DNA of 11,753 bases from Synechococcaceae bacterium WBB_10_009 (lineage in GTDB: Bacteria; Cyanobacteriota; Cyanobacteriia; PCC-6307; Cyanobiaceae), in the NCBI GenBank assembly GCA_010030955.1, contig RHBP01000045.1, positions 1 to 11,753 on the forward strand. The letters are read 5' to 3'. Made by a program: the position numbers and the translations under genes. Each line of letters begins with the position of its first letter. Position 1 is the first letter of the stretch. This document shows positions 11,464 through 11,753 of the stretch, in pieces. The notes under the pieces were generated by a model. The model was not told the DNA's origin. It was given only the letters and a program-made list of their open reading frames with translations, and ran no database searches.

Positions 11464-11753
11464 TCAGTAGTCGAAGTCGCCGCCGCCCATGCCGCCGCCG
11501 GCGGGAGCAGCTTCCTTCTTCTCGGGCAGGTCAGCCACGATGCACTCGGTGGTCAGCACCATGCCGGCGATGGAGGCGGCATTCTGCAGACCGGAGCGGG
11601 TCACCTTGGCGGGATCGACGATGCCGGCGGCCAGCATGTCGACGTACTCGCCGGTGGCGGCGTTGTAACCCTCGTTGAAGGGCTTGTTCTTCACGTGCTC
11701 GGCCACCACGGCGCCGTTGGCACCGGCGTTCTCAGCGATGCGCTTGAGGGGAG
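11464..11753 (-). CDS. groEL: 60-kDa chaperonin GroEL (C-terminal part)
   Basis: The frame runs off the right end of the window; about 96 C-terminal residues are present. GroEL forms the double-ring ATP-driven folding chamber with GroES. The stretch PLKRIAENAGANGAVVAEHV, then NEGYNAATGEYVDMLAAGIV and DPAKVTRSGLQNAASIAGMV, is the highly conserved last part of the equatorial domain. The tail EAAPAGGGMGGGDFDY has the Gly-Met-rich end typical of canonical GroEL. In cyanobacteria with two copies, this tail fits GroEL1, the one encoded with groES, although groES would lie outside the window. It is convergent with msrB, with a good intrinsic terminator between them. Confidence 0.97.
   Translation of the reverse strand, partial: PLKRIAENAGANGAVVAEHVKNKPFNEGYNAATGEYVDMLAAGIVDPAKVTRSGLQNAASIAGMVLTTECIVADLPEKKEAAPAGGGMGGGDFDY

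Noticed and set aside
1..11753. HIP1 octamers (GCGATCGC), insertion sequences, CRISPR repeats, prophage or defence genes
   Set aside because: None seen on reading the window; near matches such as AGCGATCGG at 3079 are not full HIP1 sites.

Overview
The window is a gene-dense, very GC-rich stretch (roughly 70% GC by eye) of a picocyanobacterial chromosome of the Synechococcus/Cyanobium type. This rests on the photosystem II S4-domain protein, the ferredoxin-thioredoxin reductase variable chain, the cyanobacterial form of RNA polymerase omega, the cyanobacteria-restricted families DUF2811 and DUF1818, and the GGM-rich tail of GroEL. I see no insertion sequence, prophage, CRISPR array or clear sign of horizontal transfer. 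This is core genome.

Layout. Positions 1-190 hold the 3' end of a PSII S4-domain protein, followed by tRNA-Val(GAC). On the + strand come murD, an EVE-domain protein and an overlapping multi-pass membrane protein of unknown role. A convergent DUF2811 gene and a gap of about 358 bp follow; the gap holds two inverted DnaA-box-like sequences and a perfect 19-bp palindrome. Next are a GLYR-like beta-hydroxyacid dehydrogenase (+) and, convergent to it, a minus-strand cluster: unknown 101-aa gene, rpoZ, DUF1818. Divergent from that cluster is a short Hsp70-like gene without a lid domain, then a membrane-anchored unknown protein and ftrV. ftrV converges on pyrR. pyrR diverges from gpmI, which is followed by secG and msrB. 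The window ends in the C-terminal part of groEL on the minus strand, with a textbook intrinsic terminator.

How the genes relate. Most are housekeeping genes: cell wall (MurD), glycolysis (GpmI), secretion (SecG), transcription (RpoZ), redox regulation (FtrV), pyrimidine control or salvage (PyrR), protein repair and folding (MsrB, Hsp70-like, GroEL). They do not form one pathway. The candidates for new biology are local: the exported-looking 1-Cys MsrB, the lid-less Hsp70 divergent from an rpoZ cluster with two poorly known proteins, the palindrome in the promoter region of the dehydrogenase, the 11-bp tandem repeat between pyrR and gpmI, and perfect hairpins without U-tracts at several gene 3' ends. 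I found no convincing wholly new multi-gene system.
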